A program made the translations under genes and the position numbers. This document shows, one piece after another, positions 61,791 through 64,000 of a stretch of 64,000 bases of DNA (the stretch's first letter is position 1; each line of letters opens with the position of its first letter). The stretch is from Hyphomicrobiales bacterium. Its GTDB lineage: Bacteria; Pseudomonadota; Alphaproteobacteria; Rhizobiales; Rhizobiaceae. The stretch lies in NCBI GenBank assembly GCA_021775415.1, contig JAJFHV010000021.1, positions 62,001 to 126,000 of the forward strand, in the 5' to 3' direction. The notes under the pieces were generated by a model. It did no database searches, had not been told where the DNA came from, and saw nothing but the letters and a program-made list of their open reading frames with translations.

Positions 61791-63613
61791 ACCATATCAT
61801 TATTCTTTCAGACAGCGGTTTCGAGACTGCCTCTAAAATCAAGATTGCAATCGGTGGGAGCATTGAGGGATTGTTGCCTCGTTGCACCAAGGCTGAGGTT
61901 GGGATCAGTGATTTAAAGGCACATCTCCAATCGTGTTTCGAAGCAGGTGAGCCGATCATTGCGGTGATGGCATCGGGTGCATTGATCCGTCTCGTTGCGC
62001 CCTTTCTCAAGGACAAGCAGTCCGAGCCGCCGGTTCTGGCAATTGCGGAAGATGGTTCCAGTGTTGTGCCATTGTTGGGTGGACATCACGGCGCGAATGA
62101 TCTTGCGCGGGAAATTGCAGATGCAATTGAGGGTCATGCGGCGATAACTACGGCGGGTGACTTGAAATTCGGTATCGCACTTGATGCACCGCCATCGAGC
62201 TGGGTGCTTGCCAATCCCGAAAGTGCAAAGCGGGTTATGGCCGAGTTGATTGGCGGTAAGGAAGTGAGATTGCAGGGCAACTGCCTCGAGCAGGCCGAGT
62301 GGTTGACGGGCAGTGTCCTGCCGATTGACGATGATGGAGATGTGGTGTTGACCGCAACAGACCTGCCGCATGAGGTGGGTGCTTTGGAACTCGTCTACCA
62401 TCCACAAAACCATGTGCTTGGTGTTGGTTGCGAGCGGGGGACGTCTTCGCAAGAAGTGCAGGAACTGGTTTCGCAAGCGATTGAGATGTCCGGTATCGCA
62501 CGGGGTTCGATTGCAGGTGTTGTTTCAATCGACCTCAAGGCGGATGAAACAGCGATCCATTCGGTTGGTAAGATGCTCGGCAGACCCGTACGGTTTTTCG
62601 ATGCAGCCACGCTCGAAAAAGAAACCGCAAGATTGATCAATCCATCTGATGTCGTTTTCACGGAGACTGGATGTCATGGCGTTTGCGAAGGGGCTGCACT
62701 GGCAGCATCGGGAACGGATGGCGAGTTGATCCTGCCGAAAATAAAATCCAAGCGGGCTACTGTTGCAATTGCGCGTTCACCAAAACCGCTGGATATCACC
62801 AGTTATGGTCAGGGCAGGGGCCGGTTGTTCGTCGTCGGCATCGGGCCGGGGCAGGAGGCGTGGCGCTCGCCCGAGGTGACGCGGATGATTGGTGTCGCAA
62901 CCGATCTGGTTGGTTATACCCTGTATCTCGATCTGATCGCCGGAATCTCAACTGGCAAGACAAGGCATGATTTTGACCTGGGTCGTGAGGAAGACCGGGT
63001 ACGTCATGCGATGGAGCTTGCCGGTGAAGGTAAGGATGTGGCGCTTGTGTGCTCGGGCGATGCCGGAATTTATGCGATGGCAACGCTGGTGTTTGAACTG
63101 TTTGAAAATGGTGGCCTGTCGCCGGTTGCAATGCGGATTGCGGTTGAGTGTTCGCCGGGTATTTCTGCCCTGCAAGCAGCGGCTTCACGGGCTGGTGCAC
63201 CATTGGGGCATGATTTTTGCACCATATCCCTGTCTGACCTGCTTACCACCTGGGATGCGATCCAGATGCGGATCAAGGCTGCTGCGGAAGGTGACTTCGT
63301 CATCGCCTTTTATAATCCGGTGTCACGGCGAAGACGCACACAGCTGGCCCATGCGAAGGAAGTGCTGTTGCAGCACCGACCGGATGACACGCCGGTGATT
63401 CTTGCAACAAATCTTGGCCGGGAAGGGGAGTTGGTGCGGACCGTGCCACTTGCCAAGCTCGACATTGAAGAAGTCGACATGCTGACAGTTGTGATCGTCG
63501 GATCAACCGAGACACGCACGGTGCAAACCGGTGATGGCAAGAACTGGGTCTACACGCCACGAGGCTATGCCGCGAAAGAAGGCACGAAAATCAAAAGTGA
63601 GGCTGCGGAATGA
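61787..63613 (+). CDS. CbiG-CobJ fusion (cobalamin protein CbiG plus precorrin-3B C17-methyltransferase)
   Basis: A 608-residue fusion. Residues about 1-345 are CbiG-like: an N-terminal domain with [15 protein letters not shown] and [17 protein letters not shown], and a C-terminal CbiG domain with [17 protein letters not shown] and [15 protein letters not shown]. Residues about 350-600 are a CobJ/CbiH methyltransferase with [34 protein letters not shown] and [36 protein letters not shown]. CobJ methylates C17 with ring contraction; CbiG opens the delta-lactone and releases acetaldehyde in the anaerobic route. The fusion ties ring contraction to the CbiG step. No CobG is in the window. Confidence 0.94.
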   Translation: MNHIIILSDSGFETASKIKIAIGGSIEGLLPRCTKAEVGISDLKAHLQSCFEAGEPIIAVMASGALIRLVAPFLKDKQSEPPVLAIAEDGSSVVPLLGGHHGANDLAREIADAIEGHAAITTAGDLKFGIALDAPPSSWVLANPESAKRVMAELIGGKEVRLQGNCLEQAEWLTGSVLPIDDDGDVVLTATDLPHEVGALELVYHPQNHVLGVGCERGTSSQEVQELVSQAIEMSGIARGSIAGVVSIDLKADETAIHSVGKMLGRPVRFFDAATLEKETARLINPSDVVFTETGCHGVCEGAALAASGTDGELILPKIKSKRATVAIARSPKPLDITSYGQGRGRLFVVGIGPGQEAWRSPEVTRMIGVATDLVGYTLYLDLIAGISTGKTRHDFDLGREEDRVRHAMELAGEGKDVALVCSGDAGIYAMATLVFELFENGGLSPVAMRIAVECSPGISALQAAASRAGAPLGHDFCTISLSDLLTTWDAIQMRIKAAAEGDFVIAFYNPVSRRRRTQLAHAKEVLLQHRPDDTPVILATNLGREGELVRTVPLAKLDIEEVDMLTVVIVGSTETRTVQTGDGKNWVYTPRGYAAKEGTKIKSEAAE

Positions 63614-64000
63614 CTGTTTACTTCATTGGAGCGGGGCCGGGTGCTCCTGATCTCATTACCGTACGCGGTTTACGGCTGATTGAGCGGTGTCCAGTCTGTC
63701 TCTACGCTGGCTCACTGGTGCCGGAGGAAATCGTAGCTGCTGCGCCTTCCGATGCGCTGGTGCGCGATACGGCGCCGATGAACCTTGATGAGATCATGGT
63801 TGAAATCGAGTCAGCAGACAAAGCAGGGCAGGATGTGGCCAGGGTGCATTCCGGGGATCCATCCATCTATGGCGCAACGGCTGAGCAAATGCGGCGGTTG
63901 GACAAGCTTGGCATTGATTATGAAGTTGTTCCCGGCGTGCCTGCATTTGCTGGTGTTGCAGCGAAACTCAAAACCGAGCTTACGCTACCGGAAATCGCGC
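63610..64000 (+). CDS. cobM: precorrin-4 C11-methyltransferase CobM, partial (cut by right edge)
   Basis: The first 130 residues of a CobM/CbiF methyltransferase: [60 protein letters not shown] and [15 protein letters not shown]. These are the canonical SAM and substrate motifs in order. It methylates C11 of precorrin-4. It starts inside the stop codon of the preceding gene (ATGA overlap), continuing the operon past the window edge. Confidence 0.96.
   Translation, partial: MTVYFIGAGPGAPDLITVRGLRLIERCPVCLYAGSLVPEEIVAAAPSDALVRDTAPMNLDEIMVEIESADKAGQDVARVHSGDPSIYGATAEQMRRLDKLGIDYEVVPGVPAFAGVAAKLKTELTLPEIA

Overview
This window appears to come from the chromosome of an alphaproteobacterium, most likely a marine or saline member of the Hyphomicrobiales (Rhizobiales). 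The evidence is an Omp2b-type porin at 23296-24684, a ScfR/RamB-type regulator, MttB-family methyltransferases, dimethylglycine-dehydrogenase-like flavoproteins, a TAXI binding protein and an alphaproteobacterial cobalamin gene set. The genus is not resolved. No rRNA, tRNA or CRISPR array was seen.

Left part (1-27.4 kb). A partial MttB methyltransferase runs off the left edge, followed by an orphan TAXI solute-binding protein behind an unknown anchored coiled-coil protein and two small secreted proteins. Next come a PLP enzyme divergent from an Lrp regulator, a ScfR-type regulator divergent from a degenerate phosphatase-like protein, and a TetR regulator (with a clear palindromic operator) divergent from a class IV aminotransferase. 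Then come an N-terminally short lectin-like gene, a chrBA-like chromate pair, moaA, a second MttB gene, small secreted or membrane proteins, a PhyH dioxygenase, an EamA exporter, and a run of glycerate kinase, thiolase and short-chain dehydrogenase. A porin, two tiny HTH proteins, a CaiB-type CoA transferase and a 379-bp internally deleted IS30 element with both ends close this part.

Middle part (27.4-36.1 kb). A tight minus-strand operon encodes two FAD/GcvT demethylase-like proteins, a homocysteine S-methyltransferase, a PNPOx-like protein, a cupin and an aminotransferase. It lies directly downstream of an XRE-cupin regulator with two 10-bp palindromes at its promoter. It reads as a catabolic route for an N-methylated amino compound whose substrate is not identified.

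Right part (36.2-64 kb). This is mostly cobalt and vitamin B12 biology: a NicO-type Ni/Co exporter with a DUF1007 partner, cobQ, a classical cobalamin riboswitch driving cbtB-cbtA-cobU-cobW-cobN-cupin-cobO, and a second operon with a structured leader and terminator driving a small His-rich protein, cbiX, cobH, cobL, cobI, a cbiG-cobJ fusion and cobM (cut by the right edge). Both CbiX and CobN are present, so the point of cobalt insertion cannot be read from gene content alone. Two DMSP-lyase-like cupins sit beside B12 genes, one translationally coupled to cobN.

Between these blocks, 42.7-47.7 kb carries an M3 peptidase, an alkaline-phosphatase-superfamily protein with a membrane partner, a PACE efflux pump and a PBP4-type D-Ala-D-Ala carboxypeptidase. 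This stretch contains repeated short palindromes built on GTCCGC...GCGGAC, which suggests a mobile or decaying island. Another palindrome copy lies next to the IS30 remnant, whose flanks look like the two halves of a further copy.
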